The notes under the pieces are model-generated. The model worked only from the letters and a program-made list of their open reading frames with translations. It did no database searches and had not been told where the DNA came from. The position numbers were made by a program, and so were the translations under genes. From Terrimonas_A sp040509495 (lineage in GTDB: Bacteria > Bacteroidota > Bacteroidia > Chitinophagales > Chitinophagaceae), in assembly GCA_040509495.1 (NCBI GenBank), contig JBEVKW010000097.1, positions 1-51,087 of the forward strand: a stretch of 51,087 nt of DNA, in the 5' to 3' direction. Below, one piece after another: positions 8,447 through 17,302 of the stretch (positions are counted from its first letter, which is position 1; each line of letters begins with the position of its first letter).

Positions 8447-8830
8447 CTACCAAAGCTGGTCATTACATTTGGCCGAGATCTGCTGAAACGTTTCATTTAC
8501 CTGCGTCATCATCGTTTTGATGTCAGCATCGCTTTTACTTTTTCTTACACCGCTTTGCAGAGATTCCGTGTCTTTTACGAGTTTTTTGAGCAGTGACTTG
8601 AGCGCACGGGAATCATAACTGGCTGGAATAGGAGATGCCTGTAATTCTTTTGCCTTTTCAACAAGGCCGGATGCGCTGTCTTTTGCAGGTTGCAGCTTGT
8701 TATTTGCCGTGAGTTCGTATGTGCGATCGAGCAGAAACCTGAAATCATGGAACTGTTTCCATTGCTGTTTTTGCGCATGGATATTGAGCGAAGCAAGCAG
8801 GAATGCGAACAATGCTATTTTTTTCATCAT
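8447..8830 (-). CDS. Small exported helical protein, function unknown
   Basis: I do not recognise the family with certainty. The 127-residue product has a clear signal peptide (MKKIALFAFLLASLNIHAQ). The mature part is about 108 residues, rich in Lys, Gln and Ser, with heptad-like spacing that suggests a bundle of about four helices. Possible metal or cofactor ligands are a His in QFHDF, Met-Met in IKTMMTQ, and a single Cys five residues from the end (KCNDQLW). It is the first gene of the three-gene minus-strand operon, 11 bp ahead of the MbnP-like gene, which suggests an accessory role in the same periplasmic process. Confidence 0.78.
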   Translation of the reverse strand: MMKKIALFAFLLASLNIHAQKQQWKQFHDFRFLLDRTYELTANNKLQPAKDSASGLVEKAKELQASPIPASYDSRALKSLLKKLVKDTESLQSGVRKSKSDADIKTMMTQVNETFQQISAKCNDQLW

Positions 8831-8866
8831 ACGAATTTGGGAATAAAGGTATCCAAGATGTGGGGG

Positions 8867-8897
8867 AATGTGAAGAAGTTACTGCTTTTTTCACATT
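8867..8897. repeat. Inverted repeat upstream of the MbnP/MbnH-like operon
   Basis: AATGTGAA at 8867-8874 is repeated inverted as TTCACATT at 8890-8897. It lies about 37 bp upstream of the first operon gene, where an operator could sit. A TAnnTTT-like -7 element (TACCTTTA on the minus strand) lies between it and the gene, but I saw no matching -33 element. Confidence 0.35.
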
Positions 8898-9071
8898 TTC
8901 TTTCGTTTGACCCTCGGTAACAGGAAAAATCGGCGCGGCAAGCCCCGGCAACCGGCGGTGTCAGGCTTGCTGTCATTCAAAAGAAGCCGGGAGCGGGAGA
9001 TACCGTCCCGCCGGGTTCATAAGGTTTTTCCGACCGTGATAGCGCGGGCGATACCGGGGAAATGCTTCCTG

Positions 9072-9638
9072 CTATTTATTTTCTTCAACCCGCTGCCCGA
9101 ACATAGATTCAATCTCCTCCATTGTATATCTCGGAGTAATATGCTGCGGGCAATTCCAGTCATATGCTTTAATATGGAACAGCATCATCCTTTCAGGGCG
9201 GAATTTGTAATCCTGTGGTTTGAGCAGTTCGAATAGGGCAGGATTTTCAGCCAGCTCCACGATCTCCGCTTCCGCATAGATCTTCAACCTTGCACGGAGC
9301 GGATAGGAAACCATAATAAGAGATACCTTGGGGTTCGTTTGAATATTTCCGACTGAAATATATTGACGGTTACCCTGGAAGTCTACAATGCCGATAGTTT
9401 CCTGATCGATAACTTTTATAAACCCCTGCGGACCTCCCCGGTGCTGAATATACGGAAACCCGTTCTCTCCAAATGATGCCATATAGAAACTGTCCATTTG
9501 GCCAATGAATGACGATTCGATAGCCGTCAGGCCATCAACATAACTCATTTTCTCGACGCGTTCATACGTGCCTCTGCTGCCCAGCCTGTCCTGGATGGAT
9601 TTGATAACATCAGAGAAAGCAAGATTTGAATAGTTCAT
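9072..9638 (-). CDS. Pyridoxamine 5'-phosphate oxidase (PPOX) family flavoprotein
   Basis: The 188-residue protein has the split-barrel PPOX-type fold. Visible family blocks are a substrate/FMN segment FPYIQHRGGPQGFIKV (residues about 62-77), the strand IGIVDFQGNRQYISVGN, and NPKVSLIMV. A C-terminal HITPRYT segment is typical of a clade annotated only as pyridoxamine 5'-phosphate oxidase family. Such proteins usually bind FMN or F420-like flavins and reduce small molecules; the true substrate cannot be told from sequence. It should be cytosolic, as there is no signal peptide. It stands alone on the minus strand, with a small inverted repeat (9666-9681) about 28 bp upstream of its ATG. Confidence 0.85.
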   Translation of the reverse strand: MNYSNLAFSDVIKSIQDRLGSRGTYERVEKMSYVDGLTAIESSFIGQMDSFYMASFGENGFPYIQHRGGPQGFIKVIDQETIGIVDFQGNRQYISVGNIQTNPKVSLIMVSYPLRARLKIYAEAEIVELAENPALFELLKPQDYKFRPERMMLFHIKAYDWNCPQHITPRYTMEEIESMFGQRVEENK

Positions 9639-9665
9639 GGCGATTTGATTTACTTTATAAAACTA

Positions 9666-9681
9666 CATGGTCCTTACCATG
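9666..9681. promoter_or_regulatory. Candidate operator upstream of the PPOX gene
   Basis: A 6-bp perfect inverted repeat with a 4-bp centre (CATGGT CCTT ACCATG) lies 28-43 bp before the PPOX ATG, overlapping the likely promoter. A minus-strand TAGTTTTA at its start side resembles a -7 element. The regulator is unknown. Confidence 0.3.
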
Positions 9682-9875
9682 CATTTCGACAGACAGCACT
9701 AATGACCGTTGCAATGTAATTCATTTAACTGACGGTTATCGCGTTGCCTGTCGGCCGGAACCCGGTAAAGCCCGTCACGGGTGATGCTGGAATATTGCTC
9801 CTGGTTGTGAGAATATCCAGCGTCACTTCAACGATGCAACTGAAGGTGTCATAACAGTAGTGGTCCTGCCATGAA

Positions 9876-9897
9876 TCACCTGTTCATCACCTGTTCA
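9876..9897. repeat. Two tandem copies of an 11-bp unit
   Basis: TCACCTGTTCA occurs twice without a gap. Direct 11-bp repeats are a layout used by some response regulators, but two copies may also arise by chance slippage. The site is 317 bp before the SDR start. Confidence 0.5.
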
Positions 9898-10213
9898 TTT
9901 CCTGCCATAAAGTTGAAGAATAAAAGCTCCGGGTAATTGTCTGTTTCCACTGAAATATTGTCCGTTTGCTTACCGGAGGATGAGAAGTCTGAGATGCATG
10001 CATGTGTTGTTGTTTTGATCGACGGTCTCTTTCTCTTTCATGTTTGCAGCTATAGATCCACAGGAATTAAGAGCCCTTCTGAAAAGGCTTTTGATGTTGC
10101 CGAAATGTCTGTTTACTGGCATGGACAGGTCGTCCACATTAGAGGTGATCAATAAATTTGTGGTAACACCACACTGCTGTATAAGACTATTCCTTCACCG
10201 AAATTTTTTTTCA

Positions 10214-10933
10214 ATGAGAAAGAATGTGCTGATAACCGGGGCCAATCGGGGCCTGGGCCTCGAATTGACAAAACAATTGACTCAACTTGGCTATTTTGTC
10301 TGGATGGGTGTCCGCAACGAAGAGGCTGCTCATACGGTGCGGTCCAGCCTGTCCATGCCGTCGCTTACTTCCGTTATTGCTCTTGACATGAAGGATAGCA
10401 GTACGTTCAGTAAAGTGCATGACACTATTCTGTCAAAAGATGGTCACCTGGATATACTTATAAATAATGCAGGCATTATGCTCGAGGAGGATCTGATGAA
10501 AAATTCGGCAGGTTCTATCACGGAGAAGCAGCTCAGGAATACGTTTGATGTTAATTTTTTCGGACCGGTATTGCTCACAAATAAGCTGCTGCCGCTTTTG
10601 CTGAAAAGTTCATCCCCAAGAATTGTAAATGTGTCCACGAATATGGGGTCACAAAGCTTACAGGCAATGATCCCTGAATTGCCAAAGACTTTTGCGTATA
10701 ATGCAAGTAAGGCCGCATTGAATACTTATACAATTCATTTATCGTCGCTGTTGCAGGACACGCCCGTTAAGGTGAACTCCGTTCATCCGGGTTGGGTGAA
10801 GACGGATATGGGCGGACCTCACGCACCATTGCCGATAGAAGAAGGTGTGGGATCGATACTGGCCATGGCATTGCTGGATGACCAGGGCGCCACCGGGAAA
10901 TTTATTCATAGGGGAGAAGAAGTGGCCTGGTGA
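10214..10933 (+). CDS. Short-chain dehydrogenase/reductase (SDR) family oxidoreductase
   Basis: The 239-residue cytosolic enzyme has the classical SDR Rossmann fold. It shows the cofactor motif TGANRGLG (residues about 8-15), the NNAG motif, the catalytic Ser in NVSTNMGS, and Tyr-x-x-x-Lys as YNASK. An Arg after the first strand region (GVRNEE) favours NADPH. PGWVKTDMGG after the last core strand is typical of carbonyl-reductase-like SDRs. The substrate is unknown. The ATG at 10214 begins the Rossmann strand directly (MRKNVLITGA); upstream extension adds unrelated residues. It stands alone, with no clear terminator after it. Confidence 0.9.
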   Translation: MRKNVLITGANRGLGLELTKQLTQLGYFVWMGVRNEEAAHTVRSSLSMPSLTSVIALDMKDSSTFSKVHDTILSKDGHLDILINNAGIMLEEDLMKNSAGSITEKQLRNTFDVNFFGPVLLTNKLLPLLLKSSSPRIVNVSTNMGSQSLQAMIPELPKTFAYNASKAALNTYTIHLSSLLQDTPVKVNSVHPGWVKTDMGGPHAPLPIEEGVGSILAMALLDDQGATGKFIHRGEEVAW

Positions 10934-11010
10934 TGAATTATGTTGACCGGCACAGGCTTGCTCGCTTTTAGGTTTTAATTTTCTTCTAATATGTTCGTTC
11001 CCTTCCCGGT

Positions 11011-11041
11011 TTTGATTTAGTGGACCCGTATATTATATTTA
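11011..11041 (+). promoter_or_regulatory. Bacteroidota-type promoter for the TPR/transglutaminase gene
   Basis: TTTG at 11011-11014 is followed after 19 nt by TATATTTA at 11034-11041. This is close to the -33 TTTG and -7 TAnnTTTG consensus. Transcription would start near 11048, about 17 nt before the ATG at 11065. Confidence 0.5.
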
Positions 11042-11064
11042 CGTCCAAACCACCAAATCGAATC

Positions 11065-14000
11065 ATGAAGAAGACCTTATTCTTTGTTTGTATCCTTGTG
11101 CTCTGTACGCAGGCTGTTCTTGCTAACGATTATGATAAAGCCTGGGAAGCGCTTCACCGGAATGACCGCAAAAAAGCAACGGAATACCTGCAAAAAGCAT
11201 TGAAAGACCCATCCTGCGCCGCGGACGCATATGTGACGATGGTTTATCTTAATACATTTGAGGGGAATGAAAAAACAGGAACGGATTTTACAGATAAGAT
11301 CCTTCGTTCACTGAAGGATGCGAACCCGTATCTCTACGCAATGTGGTTCAGGCAACCTGTTCTCGGCTCATATGGGAAGAAAGAGGCAAGCAGCCAGATC
11401 GACCTGCTCCAAACTATTTTTCAGCATGGCAACCTGAATGGCTCCATTAAAGCCGCAGCCCACTATGTAAAAGGATCGCATCACCTGGCCGCCAACGAAT
11501 TTGATCAGGCAGTGGCAGAGTGGGCCCAGGTGGGAAGTTATATTGACTGGCAATTTGCCGGACCATTTGAAAACCTTTCCGGTACCGGCTTTTACAAAGA
11601 TCATGGTCCGCTAGCTCATCCGGAGAAAACGGCCGTATTCTCCGGTTTGAATAAGGCACCGATCAACTGGTTTAACCCAACCTCAAGCAATAAGGATGCA
11701 TGGAAGTTCGTCAATTCGCACGTGCCCAACAGTACTGCGATCGTTTTCGCACAATCCTTTATCTATTCTCCGGAAGATAAAGAGATCGTGCTGAATGCGG
11801 GAGCCGGTGGATCGCTTAAAGTGTGGCTGAATGACGCGCTTGTTTTGTCTGAGTCAAAAGAACAAATAACAGAGCTCGATTATTACCGGGCCAGCTGTAA
11901 ATTGAATAAAGGATACAACCGTATACTGGTGCAGTTAGGATTTACCAACAACGCTGCTGCAAATTTTATTATCAGAAGCACCGATTTGAATGGGAATGCC
12001 ATCACCGGCTTGAAGGAAGTAAGCTCGTACCAGCCCTATACAAAGGCCACGTCAAACCTTGCTCCTAAAGAGATCACTCATTTTGCCGAAACATATTTTC
12101 AGCAAAAGATCAAGGCGCAGCCCGCTAACCCCGTTAACTATATCTTACTGACGCAATCTCTTCTCAGAAACGACAGGGCGTTCGAGGCCCGCAAGACCAT
12201 TGAGACTATTCTGAAGAAATTTCCTGATAATTCGCTGTTGCGATTTGAATTCATTCAATGCTTATTGAAGGATCAGAACAAAACCTTACTCTCACAGGAA
12301 ATTGAACGCTTGAAAGAGAAGGATCCAGATTGCCTCACCGCGTATAAACTCAATATTCAGCAAATGCTGGAAGAAGAAAAGTATGAAGAGGCTGAAGATC
12401 TGTATATGAAGATGATCAAACTTTACAGGGAAACCAGTGAAACTGTTCAGACACGGATCGACATATTGAATGCCAGAAAGAAGTACGACGAAGCGATGAA
12501 GCTTGTGCTGGATGGTTACGAAAAATATCCCCAGCATTATTCATTTGTAAAGATGATGTTCAATGTTCAAAAGAATTCTTATAAAGACATTGATAAGGCG
12601 CTGGCGGTATATGAGAAATATCTGAAGGATAATTTTTCTTACGGGCTCCTGAAACAGTTAGGAGAGGAGTATATGGAACAGGGAAAGAAAGAAAAAGGGC
12701 TTGAGTGCTGGAAGCGGCTGTTGACAATGTTCCCTTATGATACCGAGTTGCTGACCGATCTGGCCCGGTATTATTATCAGCAACAGGATTATAAAACGGC
12801 TTCGAAGTATTGCGATACCGTTCTGGGAATCGCTCCGTTCGTGGCAAATTACTGGAATAACCAGGCCGTAATTGCTGAACAGGATGCACAGATGGATGCA
12901 GCATTGGCATCTTATAAAAAGACGCTGGTCCTGGATCCTAACAAATATGAAACACGAAAGAAATTACGCGAACTGGGTAAAAAGAAAGATCTCTACAAAC
13001 AATTCCCGGAAACAGATGTGTATGAGTTGATCAAAAAGTCGGCAGGTAAAGAAGTGTCGAAAGACTATGGTTATTCTTTTTTACTTGATGAAAAACAGGT
13101 GATCGCCTATGGAGAAGGGGGCGTGGAAGAATATATCACGCTGGTCATCAAGATCAACACGGAAGCAGGAATTGATAAATGGAAAGAAAGTTATATTCCA
13201 TACAATTCCTATTCTCAGACCTTGCTCATCGAAAAAGCAGAAGTGATCAAAAAGAATGGAGGCAAGCATCAGGCAGAGAAGAATGGAAGCGATATCGTGT
13301 TCACATCGCTTGAGGCAGGAGATGCGATCGTGATCAAATACCGGTTGCAGAACTATTCCTCTGGCAGGTTATCTGCCGATTACTGGGATAGATTTGTAAT
13401 GAGTTCATTCCAGCCAACGGGTATTCTCCGTTACAGCCTGTTGATAGATCAATCGCTGCCGCTGAAATATGAAATGACAAATTCGGATCTTAAGCCAGTG
13501 ATCAAAGAAGTGGATGAGTTCAAAATGTACAGCTGGCAGATAAATGATATTGCTCCGGTGGAATCAGAGCCATACATGCCGAACCTAACGGATGTGTCGC
13601 CGGCATTACATATCTCTACGGTAAATTCATGGGATAAAATTGTAGAATGGTACAGTGATCTTAGTCATTACCGGATAGAGGATGAATATGAGCTCAAGGA
13701 TGTTTATGATTCCATTTTCGTCAATACAAAAAATCTGGCTCCCCTTAAAAAGGCTGAAAAGATCTATAACTATATCCAGCAGAACATAAGGTACAGTCAT
13801 ATTTCTTTCCGCCAGGGTGCTTATATACCACAAAAGCCTTCGCTCACCCTTAATACAAGATTGGGCGATTGTAAGGATCTTTCGTCTCTGTTCGTTTCCC
13901 TGGCCACCATGGCCGGTTTAAAAGCCAATATGGTACTGGTGGATACGAAGGACAATGGGTTGAAGGAGATGACGCTGCCAAGTCTTGAATTCAACCACTG

Positions 14001-14820
14001 CATCGTTCTTTTACAGGTTGAAGGAAAGCGGCTTTATCTGGAGCTTACCGATAATGAGCTGCCGTTTGCCAGTTTGCCATACAATATTCCCGGGGCGATG
14101 TCGCTCGTCATTCCAACATATAATCTGGAAGCCCCTAAAGGCACTTTGCAGCCGATTGACGATACTAACCGTACCGCCGACAAGGTTGTACGAAAGGGTA
14201 CGATCGTTTTTGAGGGATCTGATCTTAAGATGGATGTTGATGTCGTAAAAACGGCCGCATTGACCAGTAATCTTCGTTCTACCTATAAAAATCTCAGCGA
14301 AGAGAAACAGAAAGAGAAGCTCCAGGGAGTCATCAGCGGCAGTTTTAAAAATCCGTTGAGCATTTCAAAAGTAAGTTTCAAAGGGCTTGATGCAGCAGTT
14401 GATTCGGTAATGTATTCTTATTCTTTTGCCGTGAAAAATGAACTGATCGAAGTGGGCGATATGAGCATGGTTCGCATTCCTTTTGGAGATGTGATCGCTA
14501 CGCTCGATAATTTTTCGAAAGAAAAACGAATGTTCCCGCTTGAGTATTGGCGTTATGAAGATGTTGATACATACGAAACAGATATTACGCTCAACTTACC
14601 TGCAGGTAAAAAGCTGATCGAAGTGCCAAAGCCGGAATCATTTCAGTTCGGTAATAGCTCTTATTCGATCACGTTTGCAGCGCAGGGAGATTCCAAACTT
14701 CAGGTGATAAGAAAGGCAAAACTTGCCAGGCAAGATATCGATATGAACGACTATGGGGGATTCAAAGATTTTTTCAATAAGATCATCAAGGTTGAATCAA
14801 AGTACATCGCCTTTAAATAA
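11065..14820 (+). CDS. Large exported TPR, DUF3857 and transglutaminase-like protein
   Basis: The 1251-residue protein starts with a signal peptide (MKKTLFFVCILVLCTQAVLA). The first half is helical with TPR-like repeats (residues about 20-160 and 340-650) around a beta-rich insert. A DUF3857 domain (about 680-850) and a transglutaminase-like domain follow (about 880-1020). The Cys-His-Asp triad is visible as Cys936 (LGDCKD), His978 (FNHC) and Asp996 (LTDNE). The C-terminal part resembles DUF3858-type beta domains. The complete triad suggests a working cysteine hydrolase or cross-linking enzyme in the periplasm or at the cell surface, with the TPR units as a docking platform. I chose the ATG at 11065 because it begins the signal peptide. 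It is transcribed alone, with its own promoter and terminator. Substrate unknown. Confidence 0.9.
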   Translation: MKKTLFFVCILVLCTQAVLANDYDKAWEALHRNDRKKATEYLQKALKDPSCAADAYVTMVYLNTFEGNEKTGTDFTDKILRSLKDANPYLYAMWFRQPVLGSYGKKEASSQIDLLQTIFQHGNLNGSIKAAAHYVKGSHHLAANEFDQAVAEWAQVGSYIDWQFAGPFENLSGTGFYKDHGPLAHPEKTAVFSGLNKAPINWFNPTSSNKDAWKFVNSHVPNSTAIVFAQSFIYSPEDKEIVLNAGAGGSLKVWLNDALVLSESKEQITELDYYRASCKLNKGYNRILVQLGFTNNAAANFIIRSTDLNGNAITGLKEVSSYQPYTKATSNLAPKEITHFAETYFQQKIKAQPANPVNYILLTQSLLRNDRAFEARKTIETILKKFPDNSLLRFEFIQCLLKDQNKTLLSQEIERLKEKDPDCLTAYKLNIQQMLEEEKYEEAEDLYMKMIKLYRETSETVQTRIDILNARKKYDEAMKLVLDGYEKYPQHYSFVKMMFNVQKNSYKDIDKALAVYEKYLKDNFSYGLLKQLGEEYMEQGKKEKGLECWKRLLTMFPYDTELLTDLARYYYQQQDYKTASKYCDTVLGIAPFVANYWNNQAVIAEQDAQMDAALASYKKTLVLDPNKYETRKKLRELGKKKDLYKQFPETDVYELIKKSAGKEVSKDYGYSFLLDEKQVIAYGEGGVEEYITLVIKINTEAGIDKWKESYIPYNSYSQTLLIEKAEVIKKNGGKHQAEKNGSDIVFTSLEAGDAIVIKYRLQNYSSGRLSADYWDRFVMSSFQPTGILRYSLLIDQSLPLKYEMTNSDLKPVIKEVDEFKMYSWQINDIAPVESEPYMPNLTDVSPALHISTVNSWDKIVEWYSDLSHYRIEDEYELKDVYDSIFVNTKNLAPLKKAEKIYNYIQQNIRYSHISFRQGAYIPQKPSLTLNTRLGDCKDLSSLFVSLATMAGLKANMVLVDTKDNGLKEMTLPSLEFNHCIVLLQVEGKRLYLELTDNELPFASLPYNIPGAMSLVIPTYNLEAPKGTLQPIDDTNRTADKVVRKGTIVFEGSDLKMDVDVVKTAALTSNLRSTYKNLSEEKQKEKLQGVISGSFKNPLSISKVSFKGLDAAVDSVMYSYSFAVKNELIEVGDMSMVRIPFGDVIATLDNFSKEKRMFPLEYWRYEDVDTYETDITLNLPAGKKLIEVPKPESFQFGNSSYSITFAAQGDSKLQVIRKAKLARQDIDMNDYGGFKDFFNKIIKVESKYIAFK

Positions 14821-14846
14821 GTAAGAAAGGTCAGATCGCTGTATAT

Positions 14847-14887
14847 AAAAGGCCCTGGCAGAACGATCACTTCTGCCGGGGTCTTTT
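14847..14887. terminator. Strong bidirectional terminator
   Basis: A 17-bp stem without mismatches (14847-14863 with 14871-14887, two G-T pairs) surrounds a 7-nt loop. AAAA on one side and TTTT on the other allow it to stop transcription from both the TPR gene (27 bp upstream) and the convergent GH92 gene (170 bp away). Confidence 0.85.
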
Positions 14888-15056
14888 ATATTGAAAACTA
14901 TTGGAGTGAAAGTTGGAATATCTGAACACGGTCAGTCTTCAATTGGTGCAGGGTTTACGGAGAAGTCGGTGAAATACGAAGGGGATCTTTCTGCAATAAC
15001 AGGATGGATGGTGATCGATGTATTGGTTTTATGCAGGTGTCGTTTTTTCAGGTCAG

Positions 15057-17210
15057 CTATTTCACCATTACTTCGATCAGGCCGCCGCGGGTAAACATAT
15101 CATGTCCGACAAAATATCCGTCCAGCTTTTTGCCATTCACTATTATCCCGGTCATGTTTCTGCCGTTTCCGTTTTTCCGGATGGTCAGCATTTTTCCGGT
15201 GGAAGTTTTCCAGCTGATCTCGTCAAATAGTGGGACGGTGATGATGTATTTGTCGTCGGCCGGCGAAAATGGGTAGATCCCAAGTGAGGCGAATACATAC
15301 CATGACGACATTTCACCGGCATCATCCATTCCGCAAAGTGCAAGTCCATTTTCGCCGATCCCGTAAAGTCTGCTCATGATCGTATCAAGGATCCGCTGGG
15401 ATTTTTCTGGTTTACCTACAAAGTGATAGGCAAATGGCGCTTCATGATCAGGTTGGTTGCCATGACAGTATTGGCCGATCATGCTTTCTACGTTACGGGC
15501 TATATGATCCGGATTCCAGGGTAGTGAATAGAATGAATCGAGCTTTTGTTCGAACCGGGCTTTCCCGCCGTATAGCGTGATCAGTCCGGCCATGTCATGT
15601 GGCGCGTAAAACGATACCTGCCATGCATTGGCTTCACGGAACATGTATTCGTAATAGGGATACTGCGGATCGAAATTCTTAACCCATTCGCCGTTTGGAA
15701 GTCTGCCCCTCATGAAATTTGTAGAACGATCAAATACGTTTTGATAGTTTTCCGATCGCTTCATCAGCAGTGTATAGTTGGCCGTGTCTCCAAGTTTTTT
15801 TGCAAGAAGAGCTAATGAGTAGTCATCATATGCATACTCCAGTGTTTTTGACACACCCGCTTTACCCTTGGTCTCCACCCATGGTTTGCTGACATCGGGA
15901 TCGCTGATATATCCTTTCTCTATGTATTCGGCAATATGCGGGCGGGTTCCGCCTTCGGTCGTAGCATTCCGCAAAAGCAGTTGATAGGCTCCTTTTACGT
16001 CGAACTCACTTATGCCGCGCAGATACGCGCCGGCGATCAGGGAAGCGGCATGGTCGCCGTGAAAAAAGGTCGGAATGAACCCGGTCTTATCACCCATATC
16101 TTTCAGGGAACGAATAATGTCTCTTGTTACATCAGGCAATACAATAGCTGATAGTACTTCGCGGTTACGATAAGTGTCCCATAAAGAGGGAACCGTGTAA
16201 TACCTGTGATCGATCCGGCCCGGATGATCCTTCGCATCTGTATAATCTCCGTTTACATCACTTCTTAACGCTGGCCAAAGAAATGAGCGGTAAAGAGATG
16301 TATAGAGCAATTGCTTTTCTTTGGCTGTTCCACCCTTTACATGGATGGTGGAAAGAAGTTTTTCCCAGGTGTTGTTACCTGCATTACGAACATCATTGAA
16401 TGAACGGCTGCCGATCTCTGTCTGCAGGTTCAGCCTGGCATTTTCAATGCTGACAAACGAAAGCGCGATCTTCATTTCAACGGGCTTGCGTATACCGTTC
16501 TGAAGATGCACGATGGCCGATCCATTTTTGGTGTTCTCCTCTTTCTTTTGCAAACTGTCTATCGCTGTGTTGAGTTCAGCATAGAAGTACATTTTTCCTT
16601 CACTGGTTTGCTGATGCCCCTGTAAACTGTTCTTTCCCACCAATCGGATCTCCCAGGAAGACACGCTGTTGTTTGATCGTGCAAGGTCAAACAGGATCTG
16701 CCTGTTGTTATTGTTCTGGTATATGTACCGGTGGTACCCGCAGCGAAGGGTGGAGGTAAGGCTTACTTCCACTTTGTAGTCATCCAGGAATACCTGGTAG
16801 AATGCAGGGGACGCTTTTTCTTTTGTGTGAGAAAAGCGTGAAGAGTATGAAGTATTCTTCTTTGCTGCATTTGATAAAGGCAGAACGGGAATATTGCAAA
16901 GGTTCCAATGCCCCTTATTCGTGTGGGCAAAGCCGTAGATCAGCGTATCCTCATATTCATAACCCGCCCCTGAGCCATACTCTGTGATCGGACTCAATTG
17001 TACCATTGCGTTTGGAAGCGAACTACCCGGATAGACGAGTCCTGCCCACGAACGCCAACCTGCCGGTAACCGATATCCAAGAATAGCAGAATCCGTTAAC
17101 GGAGCTGTACCGATAAACGTGTTCACGTATTTGGTTAATGACTGGCAGTCGCTTTCTTTAAAGGCGGTTAACAGGAATAAGAACAGGAAAGCTGTAATAT
17201 ACCCACGCAT
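15057..17210 (-). CDS. GH92 family alpha-mannosidase
   Basis: GH92 enzymes are calcium-dependent, inverting exo-alpha-mannosidases that strip side-chain mannose. The 717-residue protein has an N-terminal signal peptide, the N-terminal beta-sandwich (YVNTFIGT start) and the C-terminal (alpha/alpha)6 barrel. The likely catalytic acid is Glu526 in REANAWQ. The base region is Asp629-Asp630 in MDDAGEMSSW. The segment that reads GNEPSHH in characterised alpha-1,2 enzymes is GNQPDHE here (Gln586), which hints at a different linkage preference. I chose the ATG at 17210 because it begins the signal peptide. It is the last gene of the mannan locus, 109 bp after GH76, with hairpins in the gap. It is probably periplasmic or at the outer membrane. 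Confidence 0.92.
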   Translation of the reverse strand: MRGYITAFLFLFLLTAFKESDCQSLTKYVNTFIGTAPLTDSAILGYRLPAGWRSWAGLVYPGSSLPNAMVQLSPITEYGSGAGYEYEDTLIYGFAHTNKGHWNLCNIPVLPLSNAAKKNTSYSSRFSHTKEKASPAFYQVFLDDYKVEVSLTSTLRCGYHRYIYQNNNNRQILFDLARSNNSVSSWEIRLVGKNSLQGHQQTSEGKMYFYAELNTAIDSLQKKEENTKNGSAIVHLQNGIRKPVEMKIALSFVSIENARLNLQTEIGSRSFNDVRNAGNNTWEKLLSTIHVKGGTAKEKQLLYTSLYRSFLWPALRSDVNGDYTDAKDHPGRIDHRYYTVPSLWDTYRNREVLSAIVLPDVTRDIIRSLKDMGDKTGFIPTFFHGDHAASLIAGAYLRGISEFDVKGAYQLLLRNATTEGGTRPHIAEYIEKGYISDPDVSKPWVETKGKAGVSKTLEYAYDDYSLALLAKKLGDTANYTLLMKRSENYQNVFDRSTNFMRGRLPNGEWVKNFDPQYPYYEYMFREANAWQVSFYAPHDMAGLITLYGGKARFEQKLDSFYSLPWNPDHIARNVESMIGQYCHGNQPDHEAPFAYHFVGKPEKSQRILDTIMSRLYGIGENGLALCGMDDAGEMSSWYVFASLGIYPFSPADDKYIITVPLFDEISWKTSTGKMLTIRKNGNGRNMTGIIVNGKKLDGYFVGHDMFTRGGLIEVMVK

Positions 17211-17233
17211 ACACAATGATTTTGAAAGGATAT

Positions 17234-17302
17234 CCGGCTCGCTGGTAAGCCGGTAATACATAATGCTGTTGCTGGACGATTGCTGATCGTCTTGCCGGCA
17301 AG
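17234..17302. repeat. Cluster of three small hairpins between GH76 and GH92
   Basis: CCGGCT/AGCCGG (17234-17239 with 17248-17253), GACGAT/ATCGTC (17275-17280 with 17286-17291) and the palindrome CTTGCCGGCAAG (17291-17302) fill most of this gap. In the minus-strand transcript they lie just upstream of GH92, where they could trim, stabilise or attenuate the message. Confidence 0.5.

Larger units (their letters stand above)
9639..10213. other. Gene-free region between PPOX protein and SDR
   Basis: These 575 bp show no gene I can support. The divergent layout makes it the promoter region of both neighbours. It holds an interrupted palindrome CATGGT-CCTT-ACCATG at 9666-9681 near the PPOX start, and two head-to-tail copies of the 11-mer TCACCTGTTCA at 9876-9897. 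Short open frames here lack family resemblance and good starts. Confidence 0.5.

Noticed and set aside
15428..15463. GNQP in GH92 read as loss of the catalytic acid
   Set aside because: The spacing to the Asp629/Asp630 base region (about 43 residues) does not fit the acid-base distance I recall for characterised GH92 (about 109). Glu526 in REANAWQ fits that distance and is conserved, so the change is kept only as a specificity hint.
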